From assembly GCF_010015445.1 (NCBI RefSeq), contig NC_053128.1, positions 13,792,684 to 13,856,683 of the forward strand: a stretch of DNA of 64,000 nucleotides, given 5' to 3'. Below, piece by piece: positions 23,130 through 35,947 of the stretch. Made by a program: the position numbers and the translations under genes. Under the pieces are notes generated by a model. That model saw only the letters and a program-made list of their open reading frames with translations, was not told the origin of the DNA and did not search any database. Position 1 is the stretch's first letter. Each line of letters opens with the position of its first letter. Source of the stretch: Perca fluviatilis. Its lineage: Eukaryota; Chordata; Actinopteri; Perciformes; Percidae.

Positions 23130-25960
23130 AAAAAGCTTTTTTAAAAGATATGTTTTTAGGTTTCGTTTAAAAACATCTGTAGACTGTGGGCCCTCAGATG
23201 GTCAGGGAGGGCCTACCACAGCCTCGGAGCAGCAGACGAAAAGGCCCTATCACCCATGCTGCAGAGCTTGGTTCAGGGGGCTTGGAGTGTGTTTGTGGTT
23301 GCAGACCGGAGGGTGCGTGAGGAGGTCTAGGGGGTGAGGAGTTCCTGTAGGTAAAGGGGGGCATGTCCATGAAGGCACTGGTGGATGAGGAGGGAGACCT
23401 TATATTAAATTCTGAGTGGGAAAGGGAGCCAGTGAAGAGATTTCAGGATGGGGGTGATGTAATCATGCATGCGCACCCTCATCAGGATCCTGGCAGTGCT
23501 GTTCTGGATGTATTGTAGTCTCTGGGTGCTCTTTCCAGAGATCCCGATGAGGAGAGTGCATTACAGTAGTCCAGCCTGGAGGAGACAAAGGCGTGGACGA
23601 GCTTCTCTGCATCTGCCAGGGTTAGTGTTGGACGGAGTTTGGCGATGTTCTTGAGGTGGTAGAATTATGTCTTACAGAGGTGTTTGATGTGGGTCTCAAA
23701 GGTGAGTTGAGGGTCCATTTTCACACCCAAGTTGGTGACAGAATTGGAAAGGGAGATGTTTTGGCCAGAGAAAGTGATACTGGTGATGGTGGAAAGGTGG
23801 AGCTGATGTGGTGTGCCAACTAAGATGCCTTCCGTTTTGGAATTGTTCAGCTGAAGGAAGTTGAGCTTCATCCACGCTTCTATCTCCTCCAGGCAGGTGG
23901 TCAGTGTGGATGTTGGCAGGAGAGCATAAGAAGTGGGGGTTGTCCTGAGGTAAAGCTGTGTGTCATCAGCATAACAATGGAATGATATACCATGTCTGCT
24001 AATGACTTTGCCAAGGGGGAACATGTAGATGGAGAAAAGGGTGGGGCCCAGCACAGAGCCCAGAGGGACACTGCAGGTGACATTGTGGGTGTGTGATTTG
24101 GCTTTGCCCAGGGCGACGTGCTCTGTTCTGCCGGTCAGGTATGAGATAAACCAGTTGTGAACATTTTCTAATTTTCTAAGTCTAATGGTGTATTGCAGGC
24201 AGTGGAGGAGGATGTTGTGGTCTACTGTATCAAAAGCAGCTGTTGGGTACAGGAGGATGAGTAGAGATGGGGAACCAGTATCCATCAGGAGGTCGTAATC
24301 CTGACCAAGGCTGTTTCTGTGCTATGGCCAGGGTGGAAACCAGACTGAAACTTTTCAAACTGTTTATTGTGTTTGAGGTGATAATGAAGTTGTGCTGCAA
24401 TTGTTTTTTCAGTAGAGGTCTGATGACAGCAGTTTTTAACGCAGATGGGACATGGCTAACCATGAGGGAATGGTTTATGATCTTGGTGATGAATGGAGAG
24501 ACGGCAGAGATGTTGGCCTTCAGCAGGGCTGAAGGGAAAGGGTCCAGGGCACAGGTGGATGGCTTAATTCTTTTGATGACGGCTGGCTAATCTCAAACAG
24601 TGGGTCGACAGTTGGGAGGGGGAGGACAGCAGTAGCGGAGAGGTGTAAGCGGATGTTATTAACTTTTTGTCTGAAAAAAGTGATCTGCATGTTGCACCTC
24701 TCCTCGATGGTCTCAGAGTGGGAGAGTGAGGAGGGTTTGAGAAGGTGGTTTATTGTTGAAAAAAGTTGTTTGGAGTTACCGAGGCTGTTGTTGATGATGG
24801 TGGAATGGACATGGACCGTGCATCCCTCAGAGCTTCTGCATATGCCCTCCTGTGTTCCCTGTATAGTTCAGAGGCCTTGAGCCGCCACTCAAGGACACGG
24901 CCAGCTGCCTTCATCTTTCGCAGCTCACAGGTGTACCAGGGTGCTGAGCATGTCAATGAGACTGACATGGATGTTAAGGGGGCGTGGAGGTCCAGGAAAC
25001 TGCTCAGGGATTGGTTGTAGAAATCCACAGAGTCAGCAACAGAAAGGAAGTCAGTAGAGCTGGAGGAGAGAAGTTGAAGGTCCAGGGCCAGGGCATCCGC
25101 ATTGATGTTTTTCAGCTTTCTGAAATGGATCTGTCGCTTTGGTTTGGTGTGGGGGGAAGGAAAGAGCAGCTCCATTGACACAACCTTGTGATCTGAAACA
25201 CAAAGTTCATAAACCTGTAGGTTGCTGATGGGGGCGGAGTTAGAGATAACCAAATTGAGTGTGTGTCCCATGGAATGTGTGGGGACATCAACATGTGTTG
25301 TAGGTTGACGGAGTCTGGCAGCTGAAGGAAATCGGCAGCGGGATGACATGAAGGGGTGTCAACATGAAAATTTATGTCTCCCAGGATTATGGTATTGGCA
25401 GAGGTAGTACAGAGTGTTGTGAGGAGATCAGACATTTCCGGGATGAAAGCAGAGTTGGGTTTAGGAGGCCGGTAGATAAGGAGAACAATCATGGGAAAGG
25501 GGGGCTTACATTTAAATGCAAGACATTTGCATGAAGATGTTGTAGGCAGGGAGATGGGGGACAACTCCAGGTCCTGTCGGTGAATGACAGCTAGGCCACC
25601 ACCGCGGCCAGTGCTGCGAGCTGCCTCCAAGTAACTGTAGCCGAGGGGAACAGGCTTCATTTAGGGCAGAGTAAACCTCTGGCTGGTGCCAGGTTTCCGT
25701 CAGACACATGAAGTCAAGTCCTTTCTCTCTGATGTGTTCTTCAATCAGTGTGGATTTATTGTTGATGGATTGAGTATTAAAAAGTTTGAATAATGACCAA
25801 TGACTGTGGGGTGAATTTCTGTACAGGTTGTAAAACATTAAAATCCACCCCACGCAGACTGGAATCCACTCCACGAAATGTATCCAGCCGAGAGTGCAGG
25901 GATCCCATGCTGTAGTGCAGAGGTCTCGCGATATTTCCAATGTTGATGGTAACTGGAGCA
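23130..25960 (-). pseudogene. LINE ORF2: endonuclease plus reverse transcriptase, broken
   Basis: The reading frame is split in several places. Order on the minus strand: endonuclease start with LFNTQSINNKSTL and LTETWH (around 25800-25690), GGGLAVIHR (about 25600), GDINFHVD (about 25370) and SDHKVVSMEL (about 25190), the usual Asn and His/Asp active-site regions. A linker follows with SAPWYTCELRKMK (about 24920). The reverse transcriptase has AFDTVDHNILL (about 24240-24200), VPLGSVLGP (normally PQGS, so a Gln-to-Leu change), and YADDTQLY with the catalytic Asp pair (23962-23973). NSVTNLGVKMDPQLTF marks the thumb, after which the frame stops at 23665, though homology seems to continue to about 23130. 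Frameshifts near 25620, 25230 and 24700-24300 make it non-functional. Confidence 0.88.
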
Positions 25961-26555
25961 ACAGTACTCTGATGATGCGTCAGATATGCGACGAATGACC
26001 AGAGAGCTGGAATGTTTGTAGCAGAGTAGCTTGGCTGGTTATGGAAGATGAATTTACGACCGGAGCCTCTATGAATGTAACGAGGGCAGCAAAGAAGTCC
26101 AAGTTCAACTGGATGTTAAATCCAGCTGTGGTTGCGGGATTAAGTCGTCGGAGTTGCGAGCGTGAATAGCTGAACACCATACTGACCAGGAGGGATGCTA
26201 GCCAGACAATGTTAGCAGACAACATTAGCACCAAGTACTGGAACGGTGGTGGAAGGGAGAAAAGTTTTCCGACAAGGTAATATGATGGTTTGATCCAGAG
26301 AGCCCTTTTCCGGATGTAACAGGGTTGACATCTGGAAGTCGTCTGTAGCAGGTATGTGCCTTAGCTACGTAGCTTCCCCACCGTTATAAAAAAGGGGGTG
26401 AAACGTAGGATACGAAGTACAAAAAAACTAGTGCACAAGGCACAAGCACAAAATGTCACAAAAACACAGGAAAACTAGAAGAGCAAACTATAAGCGCAAT
26501 TAAAGATCGCGGGCGGAGAAGCGCCGAACAAACAACCCCAGCATCCTCTCACACC

Positions 26556-26902
26556 TCCATCTACATGTCCAGTTGTGTTGATTGGAATGAGTTTTGCAGG
26601 TGATGTGAACCGTTTAGCTCAGGTGACGCAGGTAATGCAGACTCTAGTTAAGAGTTTTGCACATGGGGCTCCAGTTGTGCCCACTGTCGTTTAGCAATCG
26701 AAAAAAACTGTAAAGAGTGCTACATATTATTTCAAAAGCAGACTAAAAGGTGGTTAATGGTAATTAGTAAGTCAGCTAGCTATATAAATATTGGACTCAA
26801 CTCAGGCTGTACAAAGAGAGGCAGTTAAAGTTATGCTATTAAAAGAACTACACCAAATAACAAATGACATAAAGAAATGCTCAAGCTATGTGTGTGCCTG
26901 TG

Positions 26903-26940
<38 letters not shown>

Positions 26941-26990
26941 ATTGCCATATTGATTAGTTTACAAAAGCTGCATGCTCAGGGATTGTTTGC
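26556..26990. other. Unique DNA with (TG)n tract
   Basis: Holds a TG repeat at 26905-26937. The 203-aa plus frame starting at 26791 is a translation of this repeat and the AT-rich retroposon tail after it, not a gene. Confidence 0.6.
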
Positions 26991-27415
26991 ATATTCGTGT
27001 TACCACACTGCACACGTGAACATACACGTGCTGTACATACTGTACATATCTGTCTATATGGTTCATACAGAATATACATCTTTATTATGTGTTGCTATTT
27101 ATTTCTATATATTCTGCTACACTGCATATATCTATATTATTCTTACTACTATTATAATGTCACTGCTACCACATTGCACATACTTATCTGTACATGTTGT
27201 TCATACATTGTTCATATTACATATCCATATTTATTCTGCTCTTATAACACTGAAATATATTTCTTGTCCTGCCTATGCACCACCTGCCTATAATTTGTAT
27301 ATCATATATAGCTTTTTTGCACTTCTGGTTAGACGCAAACTGCATTTCGTTGTCTTTATACTTGTACTCTGCACAATGACAATAAAGTTGAATCTTATCT
27401 AATCTAATCTAAAAG
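26990..27415 (+). mobile_element. Retroposon 3' segment with (ATCTA)n tail
   Basis: TTGCACTTCTGGTTAGACGC, then CAATGACAATAAAGTTGAAT and tandem CTAAT/ATCTA units, is a familiar fish non-LTR 3' end. The upstream 300 bp is AT-rich with recurring GTACATA and TTCATA words. It is non-coding here and probably a 5'-truncated copy. Confidence 0.6.
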
Positions 27416-27444
27416 TCTTCCCTCACATACCATTCTCTCACTTT

Positions 27445-27542
27445 AATCACAAGGTTGGCTGTTCAATCCCCGGCACCTACTGTCCTCATGTCAAAGTGTC
27501 CTTGAGCAAGGCACTGAACCCCGAGTTGCTACAGATGGACAA
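27445..27542 (+). mobile_element. 5'-truncated tRNA-derived SINE
   Basis: AATCACAAGGTTGGCTGTTC with the following AATCCCCGG contains a B-box-like GGTTGGCTGTTCAATCCC. It continues with GTCCTTGAGCAAGGCACTGA, a well-known SINE body sequence in teleosts. The A-box half is missing. It lies directly after the retroposon tail at 26990-27415. Confidence 0.65.
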
Positions 27543-28644
27543 GCAGAGTTAAAAAAGAGAAACAGTAGGAATGGGACACTGGAGAGATAGACAAATTAAA
27601 AGGAAAAGCAGGAAAATTAAAATAAAGGGAAATAGGAAAGGAGGAATTGTGGCTTCTGAAAAAGGGCCAGATGTAGAATTGAAATTCCCTGTTTTGGTGT
27701 TTAGTATGCTGAACACATCATGGATCACTCATCACTATCCAACTGCCTTGGCACTGGGGCAGCGTTCTCTCTCGCTCTCTCTCTCCCTCAGTCTTTGATG
27801 CCAGCTGAGCTGGAGAATGGGATGGGTCATGAGGAGGGGGTTGGGGGAACCGCACATTGCAGATGTTAAATGTGAAGCGGAGCTGATGTGCTGTGTGCAA
27901 AATATTTCATAAGTTCAACATTGTGGGCTCATGTGGAGATTGTTGTGCAAAAGCTTGCAAAAACAAGAATTGGTGCATTACTTTGCAGATGAGAAGTGAA
28001 ACAGAGACTCATCAGTCAAAAGCTTTTGGGCTTTTGAGGTGATTTGGGCTTTCAGTTTATAACAACTTGACAGCCTATAGGCAGCTGCAACATGAATATT
28101 GGAGAGGGACAAGCTGGCACAACACAGAGGTCACCGGGTGCATATTTCTTATTTGTATTAAGCTAAAACAATTTAGAAAAATATCCATTTCAGAGCACCA
28201 TGTTTAGAACAGAGACATTACAACCAGGTGTAATTATCTGCATGTCTGCATGAACAGTCAGCAAGGACTACTGCACTTCATGGTGCACAGCACTTGATAA
28301 TCTACAGTACTAATCATGTCAGTTCAACAGTATACTAAGCAGCATCTAATTAATACTCAGAGGCACTGAAATCCCCTCATGTCCCACCATAATCAACATG
28401 ATATACTGTAGTTGGCCTGAACAATTGGGCTAATTAGTCAATGAATTGACGAGTTAACGAGTAATTAATTCATTTGAACAGTTAACATTTCAATTGAACA
28501 TACTTGTTATTGAACTCTGCATCTCTGTATGGCATACTAGGTCATGTACCACATTACAGTGCTGCACAATTACCATTAATGTATTTTTGTTTTGAATGCA
28601 GATACAAACCCATATCAAGGACCTCATTCTCCAGCGCTGTGTCA
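27543..28644. other. No gene seen
   Basis: Mostly unique sequence with a short CT run at 27764-27788. Open frames of 75-93 aa have no domain. Confidence 0.5.
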
Positions 28645-28800
28645 GCGGAATGGTCTGGCTACACCGCTTATTATTTCTGGTGTAGGGAGAGAAAAAAACA
28701 CTCTGACTTGTTTGTACTTCTTCAAACCAATCACAACCATCCTGGGCGGCGCTAAGCCCCGGATGTAGCAACAGTGCTCTTGTAAAATAGATAGCAGAGA
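28645..28800 (-). repeat. Partial copy of the TAGTCT element family
   Basis: Shares GTCTGGCTA, AAACCAATCA and TGGGCGGCGCTAAGC-type words, in the same order, with the copy at 38089-38390. It is divergent and its ends are not clear. Confidence 0.5.
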
Positions 28801-29559
28801 TATCACACGCCAGATGTCAGGCTTTATCCCAGCAGTGTACATACGTTGTCAGACTACCTCTGTAATCTTGTTCAATGTCCTGCCCACAGCACTATCTGAT
28901 TGGTTATATTACCATGACTACCAAGACCACTGAAGGCTGCTGTGCCTCTCATGGTCAAAGCTGCTCTGGTGAACGAGCCGAGCTTCCGAACGTAAGGCAG
29001 CAGATATTACGAAAATTATGAAGTTGCATTCAACATCAAAATCCTCTATGCTAACGTTGCAAAAACACGCGTTTTTCCCACTGGTAACATTCTGCTGTCA
29101 CACAAAAGGAAAATACTGTAGCAGCAACTGAATGTTCAGTTCTCTAAGTACAAGAACTGACAGCTTCTGAACACGGCCGAGAGACGTGACCCGCCACCAG
29201 ATTATTATGTTTTATAAAAACGCAGTGCAGTAAGGATACAGATATTTCACTGAACCTACGTTGGACCTGTCCAGCGACTCTAGTCCAGTACGCCTCAGTC
29301 CATACTAGTCAAAATAACAGAACCAGCGTTAATACGACAAAAAAAACAGTGCCAAGCTCAATGGTGCTAATCGGCATGGAAACAGAAAAGATAAGATAGC
29401 ATATACTACTTGCCTGACAGCTATTATTATAACCCTGTTAAAGAAAGCTACTGTTGTGGTAATCACAGCCCGGCAGAGTACAGGCGATGAAGATGTTCTA
29501 CGTGTGTGTGTGTGTGTGCATTCAACAACAAGAAAAAGTGAAATAAAAAATAAGAGATA

Positions 29560-29620
<61 letters not shown>

Positions 29621-31373
29621 GTATCAAAGGACACAAACACCTGTTTATGTTCAGTCTACCAAAGTTGATTTTTCTGACAGCCTGGAATTCCAATTAGCAC
29701 ACAGGGGAATGCCACTATTGGTAAAACAATCCAATTATTGTTTGGAGCAGATGTTCTTTCTAGAAAACAATACACAGTCAGAGACGGTTTAGTCATTAGC
29801 GATGTGGCCTCTGGAGCAAAAACAATATATAGTTAAAGTGAATGTCCCTAAATCCCTGCACACTTTCAGTCAACATTTCCCATAACTGTCTCTGTCTCTC
29901 ACCTTTCTCTATTTTGTTGCTGTTGTTGTAGTCTATACAAAGATAACAAAACAATACGATGCTAAAATATGAGTCACCACTGGTGTATCATCAGCATGGC
30001 AAGTGATGGAATTTAGAATCATGTACACAAGACAGTCTTAACTTCTCTCTTTGCTTTACAACTGAACCTTATGTAGATATGTTTTTATTTAGATAACACT
30101 ACTCAAGTTAGGACTGCAAAGTGATTTCTAGTAGCGTAAAAATTGCCATTTTGTTTTCACTGCTTTATTCACTAAAGCTGGGTTTTCGTCAGCCATTTTC
30201 TTTCGTCAAGTGATTTTTTTTTTCTCAACGCTTGCCAATCAGTAGTGACTAATGTTTCCATTCCGTCAACATCATTTTCTTTTCTGTAGTGGTTGCTAAG
30301 AGCGGTTAACTACGATCAAAGAATGATTTAAGAACTGCTATTTATGTAAGTCAACATACAACCTGGGCAGCTGTGTCAATCTCATCCCACACGTGTTGCT
30401 TTTTTTTGTTCAGAATGAAATCTGGTTCTGGCACAGGAAGATGCGCGTTCTGATTGGCTCGGTTGATCTCCAAGAAAACGTAATTGAAATGCTGAAAAAA
30501 TCTGAAATGCAGGCAGCTATTCAGAGGTCTGAAACCAGGCGAGCTTTCTAGTAGAAGACTGATAGAAATGACAAGATTATGGTTGTGGAAGTATAACATG
30601 GGGGTACAACATTGTACAATGAGTTGAGATATGACAGCACATTGAATTGTATATGCTGAGCCCTGAGGTGAACAAAGTCTGTTTTTAGAGTCTGAGAGGT
30701 GACAGAGAGCTGGATGACAAGGTAGTTGAGCAAGCTGAATGTCTAATAAAAAAGAGTTTGGTTATTGATCCGTGATGCTGTGCGGTAATGACTTTGCTCT
30801 CTCTATTTAACCTGCATTTCTCGTGACATACACACATACAAACATGAGTGCACACAGAGAACCTCTTACACACACTCATGGTCACAGGCAGAAAAATACT
30901 CTTTCTATCTCGGATGTTCTGAAGGAGTGATCAGGATCCCATCTCACGCCACCATAATTCCCATCGGGCTTTCTAATTGCTTGATACGGGTTGTAACAGG
31001 ATTTACCCAACTGAGCAACTCCCTATCTGATTGGTTAGAGGGTCCTGGAGGGCACACTGGAACATGGGAGGTCAGAGGTGTCATTGTCGGGAACAAAGAG
31101 GGAAGGGAGCAAGAGATGGTTTCTGCTCACAAAATGGTCACGGAGACTGGAGACAGATGGCTCTCATGGGGTCATATTACACAGAGGGGCGAGCAGAAGC
31201 AGTGTGTGTTATCATGCTGCAGGACAGACATCCATCATTGATCAGACAAATGATACTTGTTTCTCTGTGTCTGTATGTATGTGATGACAGTTTGGCTGGT
31301 CCTCACTTCTTCATTAGAGTTAACACTTTATTTCAGGTTTAAGGTTAGCATTAGGTTTAGGTTAAGGTTAGAA
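28801..31373. other. No gene seen apart from microsatellite
   Basis: A (GA)n run at 29562-29619 explains overlapping Leu/Ser-rich frames on the minus strand. The remainder is AT-rich with no paired termini, RNA gene or domain. Confidence 0.5.
29562..29619. repeat. (GA)n microsatellite
   Basis: About 29 perfect GA units, next to a shorter (GT)n at about 29501-29518. Confidence 0.95.
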
Positions 31374-31713
31374 TAGTCTATATCTACGATGTTCCACTTC
31401 CGGGATTGCTCTCGTTCTGCTGGAAATTCCGCTGGATGTCAACTCCAGCAGTAATTCCAGACAGCTAGCTCGACTATCTGTCCAATCTGAGTTTTCTGTT
31501 GCATGACTAAAACAACCTTTGAAGGTGCACATGTTCCGCCAAGCCAAGTTCTTTCCCGAGGCTATTTTGGAGCGGCACCGTGGCTCCACTCGCCACTTAG
31601 CACTGCCCAAGACGATTGTGAGAGCATGTTTTACTCCCATCCCTGATTGCTGTGTGGACTAGCCAGACCCTCCTACGCAGCGCTGTGGAGGAAGGTCTGG
31701 CAATGCGAGACTA
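31374..31713 (+). mobile_element. Non-autonomous TAGTCT element with 9-bp target duplication
   Basis: It begins TAGTCTATATCTACG and ends CAATGCGAGACTA, so the outer inverted repeat is only about TAGTC(T). The flanks AGGTTAGAA and AGGTTAGTA match at 8 of 9 positions. It is the reverse complement of the family member at 38089-38390. No coding capacity. A 9-bp duplication with short ends would suit a Mutator-type mechanism, but I cannot assign a superfamily from sequence alone. Confidence 0.65.
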
Positions 31714-31741
31714 AGGTTAGTATAAGAGTTGAAGTTAGGCA

Positions 31742-32396
31742 CACTGCCACGCTGCCTGTGTGGAGTGAGCGTGTCAGTTGCGTGGCGTGTCCGTTTTTTA
31801 TTTCGGCTCCCATGTTAACAGGTTAGAGCTTGCACACTGCCTGTGTGACACACACGTCTCAGGCGCGGCTCGAGCCACGGTGAAACATGTGCATGCTAGA
31901 AAAAGGGCCAACGGCTATTTTTCACGCGACACATAAGCATGTTGGAAGCGTTTCCAGGCAAAATAGAATAGGAAAAAATGTTTATACGTCATTTTGACAC
32001 AAATACATATTAATAAATGATATTTTGATGTTTGAAAGTCTCTAGGTTTTGACATAAATGCAGATATAAATGTAATTTAAAAAAATAATAAATTATTGAT
32101 TTTCAAATATTGCACCTGTCAATACAGAACAAAATATTCCGTAGCCTATTTTGCCGTCAATACTGCCGACCTTGTCTTTGCTGTAATCAAATTGGTATAT
32201 ATTTATGTTTAACATGAAGAATACTACTGCTTGAGTGCAGTAAATCAATGGGAAACATACATGTGTACAGACAAGGCTAGCAGCAGCAGCGCTGCGTCAG
32301 ACACATTTCTGGTATGAAAAATCCACGCAGCCGCCACGCAGCTGACATGCAACAGAAATGCCACGCTCACGCCACGCAGCCAGTGTGTGGCCGGCC
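31742..32396. mobile_element. MITE with CACGC-rich ends and TTAGGCA duplication
   Basis: TTAGGCA stands at both sides (31735-31741 and 32397-32403). The ends are imperfect inverted repeats built from CTGCCACGCTGCCTGTGTG and the complement of CCACGCAGCCAGTGTGTGG. GCAGCTGACATGC-type subterminal repeats follow. The interior is AT-rich and non-coding. A 7-8 bp duplication fits the hAT superfamily best. The overlapping minus-strand frames (141 and 70 aa) lie within this non-coding element. Confidence 0.7.
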
Positions 32397-32615
32397 TTAG
32401 GCATATAAATGTGATGGTCAAGGTTATGGTAAGGTGCTGTAGGGAATGCATTAAGTCCCTGAAGGTTTTCACAAGTATAAACCTGAAATGTTTGTTTGAA
32501 TGCACACATACATATATATCAACATACAGTATATGCATAATTGTAAATACTGTATGCATGTGGACAAGCACATCTGTGTGATTCAGCAACTGCAGGTTCA
32601 TGTGTGTATCTAAAC

Positions 32616-32909
32616 CAGTGGTCCTCAAACTTTTTTTTATAAATATACCCCCTTTGAAATATATTTTCATCTAAGCTCAACACATTTTTGGTAGAAAATA
32701 AAATGCCTAGCTATACAAAGAGGCAAAATACAGTGCTGCTCCATCAGTGTCTGATTTACTAAACAAACACACTGTAACTGGAAAACACTTAAATGCTACC
32801 TTTCAAATGTTTAGAATCACCATTCATTATAATACTGTTTAATTATTTTAGGACTTTTTTTTTTTTAAGTACCACTAAGGGCATGCATATGCACATTTGA
32901 AAAACACTG
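32616..32909. mobile_element. Short non-autonomous hAT MITE
   Basis: Ends CAGTGGTCCTCAAAC and TTTGAAAAACACTG are imperfect inverted repeats. The flanks ATCTAAAC (32608-32615) and ATCCAAAC (32910-32917) form an 8-bp duplication with one mismatch. Related to the MITE at 2156-2419 by its ends. Confidence 0.82.
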
Positions 32910-32917
32910 ATCCAAAC

Positions 32918-35900
32918 AGTGTGTGCATTTTTGTGTGTGTGTTTTGACCCTTGATGCACACTTTTTTGAAATTGTGTACATATTATATATGTCATTCCAT
33001 GTGTGTGCCTCAGGCTGTTCTCATCAACCATTCGTACAAAAAGATACGTAATGTAATGCACTGTAAGTCGAAAGCATTCCATGTATTTTTTGATGTATGC
33101 ACCACAGAGACTGCCGCTGTATAAAAACGCTGGGAACGCTGTGGACCGCGAAGAAAGAAGGTCGGGGGGATGGGTGAGTCATCAAAAACAGAGCTTTTAC
33201 GCCACTTCCCAGGGAAAACAAAACACTTTAACCCAGGAAATGCATGTTCCAAACCACAATCTTTGTCCTGAACTCAACCAGTCTTATGGTGCTGCTCACT
33301 TTTTGTCGCCTAAGCTTAACTGTAATGTCCGCCAAAATGACCATCAGCTCGCGGTGCCCTGTACCCGGCTCAAAGTCACCTTTTATCGGGTAAACTCAGC
33401 TAGCAACTGCCGCTGATACAGCGGCATATTACAGTGCTCTGTAGCTGCCTAACAGTAACTTATTCTCGGGACAACTGCCAAGTGCTGCTGATTCTGCGAC
33501 ATCTCACCGGCGGTCGCCTATTTACGTAAGACATCATACGTATCGCTGTGTGTGTAGGCGTAGATGTCTGCATCTGTCTCTACATTTGCAAGTGCAAACT
33601 CATATTTTATGTCTCCATGTTTATGTGTGACTTTGCGAGTGTGTATGTCTGCATGTTTATTTTGGTTTATAGGTATGTCCATGTCTGCGCGTGCATGTGT
33701 GTCTTAGCAGGCCCCCAAGTGGCAGGTCCGCTGTCTGTCACAGTGATACAAGTTGACAGCAGGGTCCTCTTCAATGAGCTCATTGGAGCTCAGCCAACAA
33801 CCTGCTCTCCCCCTCAGTTAGTGCTTCTGCCTCTCTGCCCTCTTCTCTCTCTCTCTCACGGTCTCATCCTTTCCCTTCTGTAAACCTCTTTCTTCCTCCC
33901 GTGGCTCAATCTCTTCCCCTCTCATTTATATTCTCTTTATTCTGTCTTTTTCTCTCTCCCCTTTTAACCTTCCTCTTACCTTTTGAAATGTATTCTGCCT
34001 GGGTGTAATGAGAGTGTAAACACAGGAGGAAGACGAGTGCTTGGTTTTCTTTTCCTACCCCTGTCCCACATTGTCAACACATGTAAAGGCACAGTTCCAT
34101 TTAAAGCAGCTGATACTAGAGAGCAACTAAACACTTGAACATTGATCAATAGATGTCTCAATGTGATCCACAATGCATGTTTCTTCAGTGTAGGTCGGCT
34201 AATATTGTATGATTAATATTACTGGGGGATGTAGGCTATAAAATATCGGCCATGTTCCTCCGTAACTACACTCGCCTTTCCTGAGGGTATTTAAAACAGG
34301 CCCAAATAACAGGACATGGTTAGTAATAGGCGTCACATTCCCAGGAGACTCCACAGGATTATCATGGAATGAACACTATCCGAAGGCTTGTTAATTATTG
34401 CACATAAAACCAGACAGCCAATAGCCTTCATAGAATATACACCTGTAGCTGACATGGCAGCAGCACATTTGATGAGCTTGCAGGGTCCCACTCGGCTGAT
34501 TACTTTTCTTTTGTTGTCCTGTATAACGGTTTACAGGTAGGACTGTATGTCATTGTAAGTGGGTTTATATCCAGCAGATTAGCATGTTCACTACATCTAA
34601 AATCACAGTGCGTCACTATGAATGGACATGCAATTAGTACTTTACTTTAATAAATAAATAACATGCATCTTGCCTTTAGAAAAAAATCCAACCAATTTTT
34701 TGTTTTATATTTTATAAAGTAGCTCTGATCTTCTGGATGTAACATCTATTTCAACAGCTCGTATTAACAGTTATATTAATTAATTTGTTCTGAAATATCA
34801 TCAGCCAATAACATACTTCTGCTGAGTCAGTGAGCTTACGGAATGCAACCCACTGCTTTGTTGTGCAACCCATATTGATCGACCAAAATGATTAACTAAG
34901 AGAGAGAGGTGGAAGGTGGGAGGGGTAAGGGATGATCTAAAGAGCAAACAAAAGCAAATTAAGGATGGGAAGATGGGGATGGATGAGGGGAATCAGAGGA
35001 GGAGAAAAGGAGTAGGGAGTAAGGAAATATGTAAGAGGGGAAGGACAGGTGGATGGATGTCAAAGGGGACATTAGGGGCTTAGAGGAGAGTAAATCAGAC
35101 TGTTGTCCATGTCCCAGTTTATTGGCCTTATATGTGTTTGTGAGGGAAAGTTGGCCAAAATTAGCACTTTGGAGCAAACATCTGGATAGAAAGAATGTAT
35201 GTAAGAATGTATTTCAACTATATACCAACTGTGGCTAACAGTGGGTTAGTATGTTATCTGTAGCCTAAGTGCATGGCTATTAAGTGTACTAAATGGTGTT
35301 AAACAATAATAGAAACAACCTTATCAAAGTGGCACAAAACAACCTTTGCGAGACACCCCACCTCTGCTTTGAAATACCAAAGATCACCCTGCCAAGCTCT
35401 GTTGGATCTAATTGTAACTAAGCACTGTTCCAGCTCCACCTACCAGCTCCTGTTACCCAACAATTTGTGTTCTTTTTATGTCATGTTCGAGTGAGGTGTA
35501 ACCAATTTGCTGCACGTATCAAAGCCACTCAGCAATTCTAATGTCATGGTAAATTGTAGCCTGCCCTCTCCTTTTCCTTAGGACCTCTAAACCTTCAGAT
35601 TAGTTTTTGTTTTATACTACAGAATATGCCTGAAAATACAAATTATATTTACCGTAGGCCACAACTGCATTTCAATTTGCAATGAGCAGTTGTAACAATA
35701 TAGTTCACTGTTCTAAGATGCAGTTGCAGACATAAAGGCTTTTGTATATATTTCTTCGGCTGATTGGTCAGAAAAATAAACATTACTGACTTGCAGTAAA
35801 GAAGCTGCATAATCAGAATCGCATGGCTGCATCACTGAGAGGAGGAAGAAACTGAACGAAGGTTGAAGTTTTGAAAGCTTTGTGTAACCTAACAGCTTCT

Positions 35901-35947
35901 CTGTTTAGCTGTTTAAGGCCACAAAATGTGTGTAATGATTAAACTAC
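32918..35947. other. No confident gene; includes a dispersed-repeat stretch
   Basis: The phrase GGCTGTTCTCATCAACCATT (about 33012) recurs in similar form near 37416, so about 33010-33540 is probably interspersed repeat. It carries a 111-aa plus frame and overlapping minus frames without domains. The rest is CT-rich (33800-33970), GA-rich (34900-35060) or AT-rich unique sequence. Confidence 0.45.

Larger units (their letters stand above)
22934..26555 (-). mobile_element. Near-full-length LINE of the CR1/L2/Rex1 group
   Basis: About 3.6 kb in minus orientation: a 5' leader (about 26555-25960), an endonuclease-RT coding region (about 25960-23130), a 3' region ending in sequence complementary to TTTTATTTGTATTGCACTTT, and a (TTA)n tail. 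Intact copies of this group encode an apurinic-like endonuclease that nicks target DNA and a reverse transcriptase that primes from the nick. The 5' boundary is estimated from the change to unrelated sequence after the GGGCGGAGAAGCGCCGAAC block. No target duplication was established. Confidence 0.85.

Noticed and set aside
26791..27402. 203-aa plus-strand open frame
   Set aside because: It is a translation of a (TG)n tract and an AT-rich retroposon tail; there is no domain and composition follows the repeats.
32245..32670. 141-aa minus-strand frame
   Set aside because: It crosses the border between two MITEs, so it cannot be a conserved gene.
33081..33416. 111-aa plus frame with overlapping minus frames
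   Set aside because: It lies in sequence that appears repeated near 37416; no domain, no codon pattern, frames on both strands.
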